A DNA stretch of 64,000 nucleotides from Segniliparus rugosus ATCC BAA-974 (GCF_000185725.2 NZ_KI391953.1:1852750-1916749); one strand, 5' to 3'; shown: positions 1 to 9,194, numbered from the stretch's first letter. The notes: generated by a model from the sequence alone, not told the origin. Numbers and translations are program-made.

Positions 1-301
1 CGGCGCGCAGCGCCCAGTTCGCGAGCCAGTGGCGCATGCTGGTGAGCGCGTGCGGATCGTCCAGCTGGGCGGCGAGCACCGGGGTGAGCGACAGGGACAG
101 CGCGTTGGTCCGCCCGGTTTCGCCGAGCCTGCGCAGCATGGCGAACAGGGGGAGGTAGGACTGCGCCCACGCCTGGTAGAGCCATTCCTCGCCCACCGGC
201 CACCTGCCGTGGTTGACGACCCAGGGCAGATGCGTGTGCAGGACGAAGCAGAACATCCCCGGCGCCGCCGGGGCGGAGCCTCGGGGCGTTGCTCCGCTCA
301 T
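1..301 (-). CDS. GH57 family glycoside hydrolase / glucan branching enzyme (5' part only)
   Basis: The first 100 codons are visible and the rest lies beyond the window edge. After a short Ala/Pro/Gly-rich start the protein reads GMFCFVLHTHLPWV, a signature of GH57 alpha-glucan branching enzymes, followed by GRWPVGEEWLYQAW. In M. tuberculosis the equivalent gene is Rv3031, next to methyltransferase Rv3030; both are linked to methylglucose lipopolysaccharide or glucan synthesis. The ATG overlaps the stop of the upstream methyltransferase gene by 4 bases (ATGA), so the two are translationally coupled. The family call rests on the N-terminal motif and on synteny; the catalytic residues are not in view. 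Confidence 0.85.
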   Translation of the reverse strand, partial: MSGATPRGSAPAAPGMFCFVLHTHLPWVVNHGRWPVGEEWLYQAWAQSYLPLFAMLRRLGETGRTNALSLSLTPVLAAQLDDPHALTSMRHWLANWALRA

Positions 302-1086
302 GCCTTGACCCCGGAGGCGATCAGGTCGAGGCAGTCGTCCAACTCGCCGATCCGGGCGAAGTCGCGGGCCTCGAAATCGAAGTCGTCCGTTGTGACGCTC
401 GACACCGCGTCGAGCAGCTCGTCCGGCCACGGCCCGCCGGACAGGGCCAGCTCGGTCTGCGCGCCGATGAGCCCGCCGGGGCGCTCGGCGTCGAGCCGGG
501 CCAAGCGCCCGCCGTGGTACAGGCCGACGAGGGAAGACTGGCGGAATCCCGCCTCGGCCATGAGGTCCCAGAGCTCTTTCGGCGCGAACTCCTTGGTGTG
601 GAACGGGTTGAGCGGGGTGTCCCTGCCGGGGGAGAACGTGATCCGGTTCGGAGTCGAGACGACGAGCGTCCCGCCGCCCCGCAGCACGCGCCAGCATTCC
701 CGCAGGAAGCCGAGCTGGTCCCAAAGGTGCTCGATGACCTGCAAGTTCACCACGATGTCGATGGAGCCGGAGCGGAACGGCAGCTGCGCCAGATTGCCCC
801 GCACCGCCGCCACCTCCGGGTACTTGGCGTTGGTGTGCGCGATGGCCTGCTGGTCGTAGTCGAGGGCGACGACGGTTCCTGCGCGCCGCGCGAGGAGGTT
901 CGCCCCGTAGCCTTCCCCGGAGCCCGCCTCGAGCACGACGAGGCCGTCGCGCGGCCCGTCCCCCGAAGCCAGAAGCATCTGGTACACCGCCTCGTGTCTG
1001 CGGAACCAGTAGTTCTCCTGAGCCACGTCGGGCACGGTCCGCTCGCCGGTGAGCGGCAGGGGAGCGAGTTCAGATGGTGTGGACAT
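298..1086 (-). CDS. class I SAM-dependent methyltransferase (Rv3030-like)
   Basis: A 262-residue protein with a class I methyltransferase fold. Motif I is VLEAGSGEGYG at residues 51-61, followed by an acidic post-I strand (ALDYDQ) and a later VNLQVIEHLWDQ segment typical of motif IV. It is coupled by ATGA overlap to the GH57 gene and divergent from etfB, the same arrangement as Rv3030-Rv3031 beside fixA/fixB in M. tuberculosis. By analogy it would methylate sugars of methylglucose lipopolysaccharide or a related glucan. That substrate is inferred from neighbours and is not visible in the protein. Confidence 0.85.
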   Translation of the reverse strand: MSTPSELAPLPLTGERTVPDVAQENYWFRRHEAVYQMLLASGDGPRDGLVVLEAGSGEGYGANLLARRAGTVVALDYDQQAIAHTNAKYPEVAAVRGNLAQLPFRSGSIDIVVNLQVIEHLWDQLGFLRECWRVLRGGGTLVVSTPNRITFSPGRDTPLNPFHTKEFAPKELWDLMAEAGFRQSSLVGLYHGGRLARLDAERPGGLIGAQTELALSGGPWPDELLDAVSSVTTDDFDFEARDFARIGELDDCLDLIASGVKA

Positions 1087-1164
1087 GAGAGAGCAACACT
1101 ATCAAGAAGCGGCAGGTTCGGGGTTCTCGGAGGCGATGCGGTAACGTTGCGCTCGTGGTGGTAC

Positions 1165-1180
1165 GTTACTCACGGGTAAC
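1165..1180. promoter_or_regulatory. inverted repeat in the divergent methyltransferase/etfB promoter region
   Basis: GTTAC and GTAAC half-sites separated by six bases lie in the 199-bp divergent region about 105 bp before etfB. The size and shape fit a TetR- or GntR-type operator, but no regulator gene is adjacent and no consensus was matched. Confidence 0.3.
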
Positions 1181-1285
1181 TTTACGCGCCCAGTCCCGCG
1201 AGTCACCCGGTGCACACCACCACGGCGGCGCTTTCGCGCCGCCGGCCAAACGAAAACGTCGATCGAGGAGACACGAGGCACACCC

Positions 1286-2074
1286 ATGCCGAACATCGTT
1301 GTACTGATCAAGCAGGTTCCGGACACGTGGTCCGAGCGCAAACTGACTGATGGTGACTACACGCTGGACCGGGGAGCGGCAGACGCCGTCCTCGACGAGA
1401 TCAACGAGCGCTCCGTCGAAGAGGCGCTGCAGATCAAAGAGCGCGACGGCGGCGAGGTCATCGTCCTCACCGTCGGCCCCGAGCGCGCGGGCGAGGCGGT
1501 GCGCAAAGCGCTGTCGATGGGCGCGGACCGCGCCGTGCACGTGCAGGACGAGGCGATCCGAGGCTCGGACGCGATCCAGACCGCGTGGGTGATCGCCAAG
1601 GCGCTGGGCACCATCGAGGGCGTGAGCCTGGTCATCGCGGGCAACGAGTCGACCGACGGCCGCGTCGGCGCGGTTCCCGCGATCGTCGCCGAGTACCTGG
1701 GCCTGCCGCAGCTCACGAGCGTGCGCAAGCTCACCATCGAGGGCGACAGCGTCACCGCCGTGCGCGAGACCGACGAGGCCGTCTACACCCTCAAGGCCGC
1801 TCTGCCCGCGATCGTCTCGGTCACCGAGAAGATCAACGAGCCACGGTTCCCGTCCTTCAAGGGCATCATGGCCGCCAAGAAGAAGCCGGTCGAGGTGCTC
1901 TCCCTCGCGGACCTCGGCGTCGAGGCCGACGAGGTCGGCGTCGCGAACGCCGGCTCCCAGGTCCAGTCGGTCACCGCGAAGCCGGCGAAGACCGCTGGCG
2001 AGAAGGTCGTCGACGAGGACGGCAGCGGCGGCCCGCAGGTCGCGCAGTACCTCATCGCCCAGAAGATCATCTGA
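1286..2074 (+). CDS. etfB: electron transfer flavoprotein beta subunit
   Basis: A 262-residue EtfB/FixA protein. It begins MPNIVVLIKQVPDTW, the conserved N-terminus of the family, and has the AMP-binding-type segment VIAGNESTDGRVGAVP and the C-terminal RFPSFKGIMAAKKKP region. It forms the cytoplasmic Etf heterodimer with EtfA and shuttles electrons from acyl-CoA and other flavin dehydrogenases to the membrane ubiquinone/menaquinone oxidoreductase. Length is normal for the family. etfA follows after 44 bp on the same strand, so the two form an operon ending at the hairpin at 3099-3153. Confidence 0.97.
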   Translation: MPNIVVLIKQVPDTWSERKLTDGDYTLDRGAADAVLDEINERSVEEALQIKERDGGEVIVLTVGPERAGEAVRKALSMGADRAVHVQDEAIRGSDAIQTAWVIAKALGTIEGVSLVIAGNESTDGRVGAVPAIVAEYLGLPQLTSVRKLTIEGDSVTAVRETDEAVYTLKAALPAIVSVTEKINEPRFPSFKGIMAAKKKPVEVLSLADLGVEADEVGVANAGSQVQSVTAKPAKTAGEKVVDEDGSGGPQVAQYLIAQKII

Positions 2075-2118
2075 CCTGACCGCACACGCACCGAGAAGAC
2101 TTAATTTAGGAGAGAATC

Positions 2119-3075
2119 ATGGCTGAAGTGCTCGCACTCGTCGACTACGCGGACGGCGCTCCGCGCAAGGTCGCTCTGGAACTCATCACCGCCGCCAACA
2201 CCATCGGCGAGGCTTCCGCCGTCGTGGTCGGAGCCCCCGGCACGGCGGATTCGCTCGTCTCGGCCCTCAAGGCCGCGGGCGCGCACAAGATCTACGTCGC
2301 CGAGTCGGAGGCCGCGACGAAGTACTTCCTCACCCCGAAGGTGGACGTGCTCTCGGCCCTCGCCGAGTCGGCTTCCCCCGCCGCTATCCTCGTCGCCGCG
2401 TCCATCGACGGCAAAGAGGTCGCGGGCCGCGTCGCCGCGCGGCTCGGCTCCGGCCTGCTCACCGACGTGGTCGACGTGAAGCAGGACGGCTCCGCCACTC
2501 ACTCGATCTTCGGCGGCGCGTTCACCGTCGACGCGCAGACCACCGGCGAGATCCCGGTCATCGCGGTCCGTCCGGGCGCCGTCGCCGCGGCTCCGCAGGA
2601 GGCCGCCGGCGTCGTCGAGCAGGTCGAGGTGGGCGAGCCCGCCTCGGGCGCCGTGGAGATCGTCGCCAAGGAGCCGCTGGTGAAGGGCGACCGCCCCGAG
2701 CTGACCGAGGCGACCATCGTCGTCTCCGGCGGACGCGGGGTCGGCAGCGCCGAGAACTTCAAGGTGGTCGAATCCCTCGCCGACTCGTTCGGCGCGGCTG
2801 TCGGCGCCTCTCGCGCCGCTGTGGACTCCGGTTTCTACCCCGGCCAGTTCCAGGTCGGCCAGACCGGCAAGACCGTCTCCCCGCAACTGTACGTCGCGCT
2901 CGGCATCTCCGGCGCGATCCAGCACCGCGCGGGCATGCAGACCTCGAAGACCATCGTCGCGGTGAACAAGGACGAAGAGGCCCCCATCTTCGAGATCGCG
3001 GACTACGGCGTCGTCGGCGACCTGTTCAAGGTCGCCCCGACCCTCGAGGCCGAGGTCAAGAAGCACAAGGGCTGA
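2119..3075 (+). CDS. etfA: electron transfer flavoprotein alpha subunit
   Basis: A 318-residue EtfA/FixB protein with a good Shine-Dalgarno sequence (AGGAGA) before the ATG. The C-terminal FAD domain is intact: [12 protein letters not shown] starts the domain near residue 200, [19 protein letters not shown] and QHRAGMQ follow, and [10 protein letters not shown] and DYGVVGD bind FAD in the family. It is the FAD-carrying partner of EtfB. It is the last gene of the two-gene unit and is followed within 25 bp by a strong terminator-like stem. Confidence 0.97.
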   Translation: MAEVLALVDYADGAPRKVALELITAANTIGEASAVVVGAPGTADSLVSALKAAGAHKIYVAESEAATKYFLTPKVDVLSALAESASPAAILVAASIDGKEVAGRVAARLGSGLLTDVVDVKQDGSATHSIFGGAFTVDAQTTGEIPVIAVRPGAVAAAPQEAAGVVEQVEVGEPASGAVEIVAKEPLVKGDRPELTEATIVVSGGRGVGSAENFKVVESLADSFGAAVGASRAAVDSGFYPGQFQVGQTGKTVSPQLYVALGISGAIQHRAGMQTSKTIVAVNKDEEAPIFEIADYGVVGDLFKVAPTLEAEVKKHKG

Positions 3076-3098
3076 CCGCTTCGGCCCTCGAAGATCCA

Positions 3099-3153
3099 AA
3101 CAGAACGAGACGCGCCCGAGCACGGAAAGTGCTCGGGCGCGTCTCGTTCTGTT
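3099..3153. terminator. perfect 25-bp stem hairpin after etfA
   Basis: Bases 3099-3123 and 3129-3153 are exact reverse complements, joined by a 5-base loop (GGAAA). The stem ends GTTCTGTT on the plus strand. Placed 24 bp after the etfA stop it is best read as the etfBA transcription terminator, although the following T-tract is short, as is common in actinobacteria. Confidence 0.85.
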
Positions 3154-3566
3154 AGACTGCCGCCATGACCACCACGGGGGACGGGGAGCCGTCTGGGAAG
3201 GGCGGCAGGGTCGCCCCGCGCCGCTGAAGACACCAGCAGCCTTTCCAAAATCCGCATGGCGCGTCTCGTTGGGCTCTCGGGACTGGCCCAGTGCTGTGTT
3301 TTGTGCGGAAGATCGAGCTGTTGCCCGTGCCGGTACGCCGCTTCGAGGAGCCTGAGGACATTGGCCGCCCTCACCCGAGGTATCACAATATTTGAAGTGC
3401 TAGAGCCTGTTTCGCCGTTCGAGTTCTCAGCGCCCATCATTTCTCCCTGACTGTATGAGCGGAATCATATTTGCGAGAAAAAGGCGAAGTTGCTAGATGT
3501 GTCGATAGCATTGCTGTTTCGTCCGATCTGATGACTCGAAGGATCGAGCCATGGTTGAGTGAGCGT
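3154..3566. other. gene-poor interval between etfA terminator and GNAT gene
   Basis: 413 bp with no convincing coding region. Several short open frames occur on both strands but none shows family motifs or a clean start. A stretch around 3365-3480 is clearly more AT-rich than its surroundings and probably holds the promoter of the acetyltransferase gene. Confidence 0.5.
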
Positions 3567-4100
3567 ATGGGCAGCCACTCCGTCCGAGCCGCGACCGCCG
3601 CCGACGCGGCGGCCTGCGCGGCGATCTACGCGCCATACGTCCTGGACACGGCCATCACGTTCGAGGAAGAGCCGCCGACAGCGGAGGAGATGGCGGCGAG
3701 GATCGGCAAGGCGCAGGAGCGGCACGCGTGGCTGGTGCTGGAGCAGGAGGGCCGCGTGGTCGGCTACGCCTACGCGGGGCCGTTCGCCTCGCGCGCCGCG
3801 TACCGGTGGAGCTGCGAGGTGAGCGTCTACCTCGAGCAGGGCAGCGTCCGCCGGGGCGGCGGCAAGGCGCTCTACGCCGCGCTGCTGGCCAGGCTCGCCG
3901 AGCGGGGCTACCGGCGCGCGTTCGGCGGCTACACCCTCCCGAACCCGGCGAGCGAGTCGCTGCACCGGGCGATGGGCTTCCGGCTCTGCGGGGTGCACCG
4001 CGAGGTCGGCTTCAAACACGGGGCGTGGCGCGACGTGGCGTGGGCACAGCGCGACCTCGGCGTGGACGGCGCGCCGCCGTGCTCACCGCCGGGAAACTAG
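3567..4100 (+). CDS. GNAT acetyltransferase, phosphinothricin/methionine-sulfone N-acetyltransferase-like
   Basis: A 177-residue GNAT enzyme. The N-terminus VRAATAADAAACAAIYAPYV and the ITFEEEPPTAEEMAARI segment are typical of the PAT (phosphinothricin acetyltransferase) branch, as are SVYLEQGSVRRGGGKALY (acetyl-CoA motif A) and the LPNPASESLHRAMGFR motif B. I chose the ATG at 3567 because family similarity starts there; an in-frame extension upstream has no matching sequence. The natural substrate cannot be read from the sequence. Its last 18 bases overlap the tail of the convergent transporter gene. Confidence 0.85.
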   Translation: MGSHSVRAATAADAAACAAIYAPYVLDTAITFEEEPPTAEEMAARIGKAQERHAWLVLEQEGRVVGYAYAGPFASRAAYRWSCEVSVYLEQGSVRRGGGKALYAALLARLAERGYRRAFGGYTLPNPASESLHRAMGFRLCGVHREVGFKHGAWRDVAWAQRDLGVDGAPPCSPPGN

Positions 4101-5408
4101 CCGCTTGCGGGAGAACCAGATCGTCGCCGACAGCCCGCAGGCCGCTGCGAAGAGCAGCCAGAGGCCGGGGGCGCTTTTGCCGTAATTGCGGTCCAGCCAC
4201 TTGTCGCCGAGGTCGGTGAAGGTGCCGAGCATAGTGGCGAGGCTGTACGCGAGCGAGAACCCGGTGGCGCGGACCTCTGCGGGCATGACCTCGACGAGGG
4301 CGACGACCATGGCGCCGTTGTAGCCGGCGTAGAGCGCGGAGAGCCACAGCTCCACAGCGAGCATGTGCTCGAACGACGGGTGGGCGATCAGCCATAACAG
4401 GGCGGGGTAGGCGGTGAGCACGCCGAGCGACGAGGTGACGAGCAGGATCGGGGCGCGGCCGATCCGGTCCGACAATGCCCCGGACAGGGGCAGGACGCAG
4501 AGGTTCGACACCCCGACGCATAGGACGACGAGGAGGCTTTTGCGCGTGGACAAGTGCAGGTCTTCCCTGCCGAAGGTCGCGGTGTAGTTCGTGATGAAGT
4601 AGAAGAACACGGTCGTCATCACGACCCAGCCCATGCCCGCGAGCACCAGCGGCAGGTTCGCCGCGACGCTCCGCCGGATCTCGGCGAAGCTCGGATGGTG
4701 GTGCTGGCGCGAGAATCCCTCGGTCTCCTCCAACGAGCGGCGGACGATGTAGATCAGCGGCACGATGAGGCAGCCGACGACGAACGGGATCCGCCAGCCC
4801 CACGCGGCCATGGCCTGGGCGGGGAGCGTCTCGCGGATGAGGATGCCGACGATGCTGCCGACGATGACGGACACCTGCTGGCTGCCGGACTGCCAGCTCA
4901 CGAAGAATCCCCTGCGGCCAGGCGGAGCCATCTCGGCCAGGTACACCGACACGCCGCCGAGCTCCACGCCTGCGGAGAAGCCTTGCAGGAGCCTTCCCGC
5001 GACCACGCCGACCGGCGCGAGGAAGCCGATGGTTTCGTAGCCGGGCAGGAACGCGATCATGGCGGTCCCGACCGCCATGATCAGGAGGGTGAGCAGGAGC
5101 CCTTTGCGCCGTCCGATCCGGTCGACGTAAGGGCCGAGGACGAGCGCCCCCACCGGGCGCATCACCGACCCGAGCCAGAACGTCGCGAACGCGGCGAGCT
5201 CGGACACATAGTGGCTGTGCGCGGGGAAATACGCCTTCCCGATGTCGTGCGCGAAGATGCCGAACACCATGAAGTCGTACATTTCGAGGAAGTTCCCGCT
5301 CACCACGCGCAAGACCATGGCGGCCTGGGACCGTGCGGTCTTCGGCCTGGCGGCGGGCGGCCCGCCCGTCTTTTCGGTTGGCGTCTGGTTCGGCGCGCTC
5401 TGTCGCAC
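4083..5408 (-). CDS. MFS transporter, metabolite:H+ symporter (MHS) family
   Basis: A 441-residue integral membrane protein with a GTG start and about 12 predicted membrane segments. The N-terminal [17 protein letters not shown] and the loop 2-3 motif [12 protein letters not shown] (MFS motif A) are diagnostic of the MHS subfamily (KgtP, ShiA, citrate and proline/betaine symporters). The [19 protein letters not shown] segment agrees. It should import a small organic acid, betaine or similar metabolite with protons; the substrate is not determinable. It converges on the acetyltransferase gene and is divergent from ureG. Confidence 0.9.
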   Translation of the reverse strand: MRQSAPNQTPTEKTGGPPAARPKTARSQAAMVLRVVSGNFLEMYDFMVFGIFAHDIGKAYFPAHSHYVSELAAFATFWLGSVMRPVGALVLGPYVDRIGRRKGLLLTLLIMAVGTAMIAFLPGYETIGFLAPVGVVAGRLLQGFSAGVELGGVSVYLAEMAPPGRRGFFVSWQSGSQQVSVIVGSIVGILIRETLPAQAMAAWGWRIPFVVGCLIVPLIYIVRRSLEETEGFSRQHHHPSFAEIRRSVAANLPLVLAGMGWVVMTTVFFYFITNYTATFGREDLHLSTRKSLLVVLCVGVSNLCVLPLSGALSDRIGRAPILLVTSSLGVLTAYPALLWLIAHPSFEHMLAVELWLSALYAGYNGAMVVALVEVMPAEVRATGFSLAYSLATMLGTFTDLGDKWLDRNYGKSAPGLWLLFAAACGLSATIWFSRKRLVSRR

Positions 5409-5510
5409 GGGATCCTCTTTTCCGCTCCGGTCTCCTGTGGGCTTCGTCCTGGATTGCTTCTACCAGAAGATGCTGAGGAGCGCTGGGCCCGCGCGCTGTA
5501 CTCTGGACAT

Positions 5511-6179
5511 ATGCCGCACGAGACGCACGGACACCACCACCACCATCATCGCGAGCGCCAGCCGGGGGAGCCGTTGCGGATCGGGGTCGGCGGGCCGGTT
5601 GGCTCGGGGAAGACGGCTTTGGTGGCCGCGCTGTGCCGCGTGTTGCGCGAGGACTACGAGCTGGCGGTGCTCACCAACGACATCTACACCACCGAGGACG
5701 CGGATTTCCTGCGCCGCCACGCTGTGCTCCCGGACGAGCGGATCACGGCGGTGAAGACCGGCGGTTGCCCGCACACCGCGATCCGCGACGACATCACGGC
5801 GAACCTCAACGCGGTGGAGGACTTGGTGGCGACGAACCCCGGCCTGGACTTGGTGCTCGTGGAGTCGGGCGGCGACAACCTCACCGCGATGTTCTCCACG
5901 GGGCTCGTGGACGCGCAGATCTTCGTCCTCGACGTTGCGGGCGGCGACAAGGTGCCGCGCAAAGGGGGGCCGGGAGTCACGTTCGCGGACTTGCTGGTGA
6001 TCAATAAGACCGACCTCGCGCCGCTGGTCGGAGCCGATTTGTCCGTGATGGACCGGGACGCGGCTTCAGTCCGCGCGGGCCGTCCGACCGTCTTCTTGTC
6101 GTTGACCCAAGACCCTGCCGCGACTCCGGTGGCTGGTTGGCTCAAGCCCCAGCTCGATGCGCTCTCGGCTGCGCGTTGA
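5511..6179 (+). CDS. ureG: urease accessory GTPase UreG
   Basis: A 222-residue nickel-chaperone GTPase. After a His-rich start (GHHHHHHRE, a likely nickel-binding tail) come the P-loop [29 protein letters not shown], the metal-site motif [22 protein letters not shown] and the base-specificity motif NKTD. UreG acts with UreD/UreH, UreF and UreE to load nickel into urease. The ATG at 5511 is chosen because it begins the His-rich family N-terminus; the frame stays open far upstream only by chance. No ureA, ureB, ureC or ureF is next to it; only ureD follows, overlapping by 23 bp. Confidence 0.97.
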   Translation: MPHETHGHHHHHHRERQPGEPLRIGVGGPVGSGKTALVAALCRVLREDYELAVLTNDIYTTEDADFLRRHAVLPDERITAVKTGGCPHTAIRDDITANLNAVEDLVATNPGLDLVLVESGGDNLTAMFSTGLVDAQIFVLDVAGGDKVPRKGGPGVTFADLLVINKTDLAPLVGADLSVMDRDAASVRAGRPTVFLSLTQDPAATPVAGWLKPQLDALSAAR

Positions 6180-7017
6180 AGCCGTCGCGGGCCGTGTCCC
6201 GCGATGGCGTTCCGAGGGGGCGTTCACCGTCCGCCTCACCGGGCCAGACCAGCTGCACATCGTGTCCTCGGCGGCGGGGCCGCTCGGCGGCGACGAGGTC
6301 GCCGTCGAGATCCAGGTCGGGGAGGGGGCTTCGCTGACCGTTCGCGGCGTCGCGGCGAGCGTCGCGCTGCCGGGAGCCGAAGCGCACCGTTCCTCATGGT
6401 CCTGGGATCTCGACATCGCTCAGGGCGGGCGATTGCTCCTCGACCCGCAGCCCGTCATCGTCGCGGGCCGGGCCGCGCACCATGGGGCGACTGTGCTGCG
6501 GCTCGCCGCCGGGGCCTCTGCTGTGGTGGTCGAGCAGGCTCAGATCGGCAGGACGGGGGAGCGCAACGGGACATGGCGCGGCTCGCTGTCGGTGGATTTG
6601 GACGGCGAGGAGCTGTTGCGGCATTCGGTCGGCCTCGGCGAAGGCAGCGCGACTTGGGACGAATTCTTCGCGCCTGCGGCGTTGGAAAGTGTGTTCCGCT
6701 ACCCGGACGACCGCCCCGCGTGGGTGTCGGTGGGTGAGGCGGTCCGGGTGGCGCCGCGCGCGCAGGTCCGGGGAGCTGTGGGCGAGGGTTCGTCGGGTGG
6801 GGGAGGACCGGAGCGCGCAGTCGGGCACGGTCCGGACGACCGCCCCGCGTGGGTGTCGGTGGGTGAGGCGGTCCGGGTGGCGCCGCGCGCGCAGGTCCGG
6901 GGAGCTGCGGGCGAGGGCTTGCCGGGTGGCGCCTCAGGCGTTTGGGAGGCGCGTATGCCCCTTGCGGGCGGCGGCAGCCTCACGACCAGGCTGTCGTCTC
7001 GTCTGCTGGACGCGTGA
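6157..7017 (+). CDS. ureD: urease accessory protein UreD with an internal duplication
   Basis: A 286-residue UreD/UreH scaffold. Family features are the [20 protein letters not shown] segment near residues 28-47, [16 protein letters not shown] and the C-terminal [11 protein letters not shown]. It tethers UreG and UreF to apo-urease during nickel loading. Residues 183-211 and 226-254 are nearly identical copies produced by an 86-bp duplication 129 bp apart, separated by a Gly/Ser-rich linker, so the protein carries about 43 additional residues in its C-terminal half. The frame is intact. The rest of the urease cluster is not in this window. Confidence 0.9.
   Translation: MRSRLRVEAVAGRVPRWRSEGAFTVRLTGPDQLHIVSSAAGPLGGDEVAVEIQVGEGASLTVRGVAASVALPGAEAHRSSWSWDLDIAQGGRLLLDPQPVIVAGRAAHHGATVLRLAAGASAVVVEQAQIGRTGERNGTWRGSLSVDLDGEELLRHSVGLGEGSATWDEFFAPAALESVFRYPDDRPAWVSVGEAVRVAPRAQVRGAVGEGSSGGGGPERAVGHGPDDRPAWVSVGEAVRVAPRAQVRGAAGEGLPGGASGVWEARMPLAGGGSLTTRLSSRLLDA
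6703..6917 (+). repeat. 86-bp direct repeat inside ureD
   Basis: Copies at 6703-6788 and 6832-6917 differ at one base (T at 6779, C at 6908). The period is 129 bp, a multiple of three, so the ureD frame is kept. The near identity points to a recent duplication or ongoing homogenisation. Confidence 0.95.
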
Positions 7018-7072
7018 CCCGAACCATAGGAAAACTGAGAATACTTTAAGATGCATTCGCGTTGAACAGAAT

Positions 7073-7513
7073 ATGAATACATCCAATGATTCTATGATAA
7101 GTGTGTCGAAGAAAACGGCGGTCGCGGCGTTGGCGCTCGGGGCCGCAGCGCTCCTCGGCTTCAGCCCGGCGGCCGCGAAGACTATCGGCGATCCGCAGAG
7201 CTTCGAGGTGACGTACCAGGTCGACGGCTCGCAGGGCGCGAATATCGCGAGAATCCGCTACCAAACCTCAAACGGGCAAGCTGTGGCGGAGTCGGTCAGC
7301 TTGCCCTGGAGCTACAGCTTCCGCGTCAACGGGCTTTCCGACGGCTACAACGTCCCCGCCGGCCAGCTCGGCGTGTATGTGGACCGGCCCTCGGGCTCCT
7401 CGGTCGACCCTATGGGCATCTATGCGTGCAAGATCTGGGTGAACGGCCAGGTGATGGAGGCTCGGTCGCAAGACGCGGCGCACGTCGCCATCTGCTTCCC
7501 GCATGACGATTAA
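7073..7513 (+). CDS. small exported protein with MmpS-like C-terminal domain
   Basis: A 146-residue protein with a hydrophobic signal segment (AVAALALGAAALLGFSPAAA, residues about 15-34). The mature part resembles the periplasmic domain of mycobacterial MmpS proteins: VTYQVDGSQGANIARIRY, the LPWSY strand, and two cysteines in the C-terminal half (YACKIWVNGQV and HVAICFP). MmpS proteins assist MmpL lipid or siderophore exporters, but no mmpL is adjacent and the anchor here looks like a cleavable signal peptide. The ATG at 7073 lies in an AT-rich promoter-like stretch, unlike the GC-rich end of ureD. Confidence 0.7.
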   Translation: MNTSNDSMISVSKKTAVAALALGAAALLGFSPAAAKTIGDPQSFEVTYQVDGSQGANIARIRYQTSNGQAVAESVSLPWSYSFRVNGLSDGYNVPAGQLGVYVDRPSGSSVDPMGIYACKIWVNGQVMEARSQDAAHVAICFPHDD

Positions 7514-7558
7514 AGCCTGCGCGGCCCCATCCCCGTCGCGGGGGTCAACGCGGCGCGA

Positions 7559-8113
7559 TCACTTCGGCACGTGGATGTCCGAGGGGATCGTCACGGGCGG
7601 GAGCGGCCCGGACGGGGCGTAGCCGCCGCACAGCGGGCTGGTCTTTTGCAGGATGTCCACCAGCAGGCTGCAGACGGACCGCTTGGCGAGCTTCCACTTA
7701 TCGTTCTGCCACACGAAGAAGATCTCGACCTTGTCGAGGTGCTGCTCTCCTTTGGAGATGCTGAAGAAGACGTGGAGCAGGCAGTTGGAGTCGATCTTGC
7801 TCTCGTCCAGAATCTTGTAGCTGATGTCGGGATTCTCCCGGTTCGCCTGCACGAGCTGGTCGAAGAGCTCAGGATCTTTGCCCCCGTCTTCGAGCAGGTC
7901 GATCTTGTCCTGGCTCGGGATGTTCGGATCGCGGGCCCTGTCGAGCATGCCCTGCAGCGTCTCGACCGAGGGGATCGGATGCGAGCAGGAGACGGCGGGG
8001 GGGCCGCCCGCTCGTATCGGCGGGTCTCCGGCCGCGTGACACGCGGCCAATGCGACGGGCGCTATCGCGAACGCGGCGAGCGCTGCGGCGGCCCTTCTGC
8101 TTTGCATGCTCAT
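7559..8113 (-). CDS. lipoprotein resembling low-molecular-weight antigen Mtb12
   Basis: A 184-residue exported protein. The N-terminus has a lipobox (VALAAC, Cys near residue 24). The rest matches the pattern of the Mtb12/CFP-2 family: a PSVETLQGMLDRARDPNIPSQ segment analogous to the [22 protein letters not shown] region, a DLLEDGG turn, then a beta-rich domain ending WKLAKRSVCSLLVDI. Function in the family is unknown; members are secreted antigens. The start could be either of two ATGs three codons apart. It is divergent from ansA with about 50 bp between them. Confidence 0.65.
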   Translation of the reverse strand: MSMQSRRAAAALAAFAIAPVALAACHAAGDPPIRAGGPPAVSCSHPIPSVETLQGMLDRARDPNIPSQDKIDLLEDGGKDPELFDQLVQANRENPDISYKILDESKIDSNCLLHVFFSISKGEQHLDKVEIFFVWQNDKWKLAKRSVCSLLVDILQKTSPLCGGYAPSGPLPPVTIPSDIHVPK

Positions 8114-8165
8114 TGGCGTTAATCTACACACCCATGACTTCGTCGACTGGAAGTTTCCGCTACCC

Positions 8166-9077
8166 ATGAAGAGAATTGTAACCCTCATCACAACAGGAGG
8201 GACGATCGCGAGCGTCTCGGACGAGGCGGGCGTGCGCCGCCCGGTCCTCGGGGCGAGGGATCTGCTGGGGTCGGCGGGCCACCGGGGCGAGGTTCGAGTG
8301 CGCGAAGTGGTCTGCAAAGACAGCTCGCTCCTTGACTTCGCCGATCTGGACCAGATCCGGCGAACCGTCTCCGAGGAGGCCGCGGACCCGGCGACAGTCG
8401 GAGTCGCGGTGGCGCACGGGACGGACACGATGGAGGAGACGGCCATGCTCCTCGACCTCATGGCGGCGGGGGACAAGCCGGTCGCCATCACCGGTGCCGC
8501 GCTCCCCGCATCGGACCCTGAGGCGGACGGGCCGCGCAATTTGCGCGACGCGCTGGCGTTCGTCGCGGACGGCGAGGCGCGAGGCGGCGAGGTGGTGGTC
8601 TGCTTCGCGGGGGAGAGGCTCGCGGCGCGCGGCGCGCACAAGCGCCACACCGGAGGCCTCGACGTGTTCGGCGGTCGGCCCCGCCCCGACAGAGGGGCCC
8701 CTGCGGCGGTCAAACTTCCCGGCCGCGACATCGCCGGGACGAGAGTCGACATCGTCGTCATGTACCCGGGGGCGGACAGGACCGCCCTCGACGCGTATGT
8801 GGCGGCGGGCGCGCGGGGCCTCGTGCTCGAGACGATGGGCAACGGCGGCGTGCCCGACCTCGTCGTCGAAGCGGTCGCGGAGCACGCGCGCGCAGGGGTG
8901 GCGGTCGTCGCGTGCTCGCGGGTGCCTGGGGCTCCCGTGACGGGAGCCTACTCGGGCGGGGCCCGTCTGGTCGAAGCCGGCGCGGTGCTGGCGCAAGAGC
9001 TACGGGCTCCTCAGGCAAGAGTGCAGCTCGCGGCGTTGCTCGCCAGCGGATTCGACGCTCGGTCTTACCCGTGGTGA
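8166..9077 (+). CDS. ansA: L-asparaginase
   Basis: A 303-residue type I/II bacterial L-asparaginase. Both active-site signatures are present: ITTGGTIAS near the N-terminus, with the nucleophile Thr, and VAHGTDTMEETA near residue 80. LETMGNGGVPD and SGGARLVEAG follow the family pattern. It hydrolyses asparagine to aspartate and ammonia, giving nitrogen assimilation and acid resistance in mycobacteria. The ATG at 8166 directly precedes the conserved KRIVTLITTGG. Synteny with ansA-lspA-rluD-dnaE1 of M. tuberculosis is clear once the inserted element is removed. Confidence 0.95.
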   Translation: MKRIVTLITTGGTIASVSDEAGVRRPVLGARDLLGSAGHRGEVRVREVVCKDSSLLDFADLDQIRRTVSEEAADPATVGVAVAHGTDTMEETAMLLDLMAAGDKPVAITGAALPASDPEADGPRNLRDALAFVADGEARGGEVVVCFAGERLAARGAHKRHTGGLDVFGGRPRPDRGAPAAVKLPGRDIAGTRVDIVVMYPGADRTALDAYVAAGARGLVLETMGNGGVPDLVVEAVAEHARAGVAVVACSRVPGAPVTGAYSGGARLVEAGAVLAQELRAPQARVQLAALLASGFDARSYPW

Positions 9078-9113
9078 AATCCGCGAAACTTTCTGGTACA
9101 GTGGCCGGGCCAA

Positions 9114-9187
<74 letters not shown>

Positions 9188-9194
9188 GCTTTAA

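Noticed and set aside
3152..3450. Short frames on both strands after the etfA terminator
   Set aside because: None has a ribosome-binding site plus a sensible composition or motif; the region also changes to AT-rich halfway.
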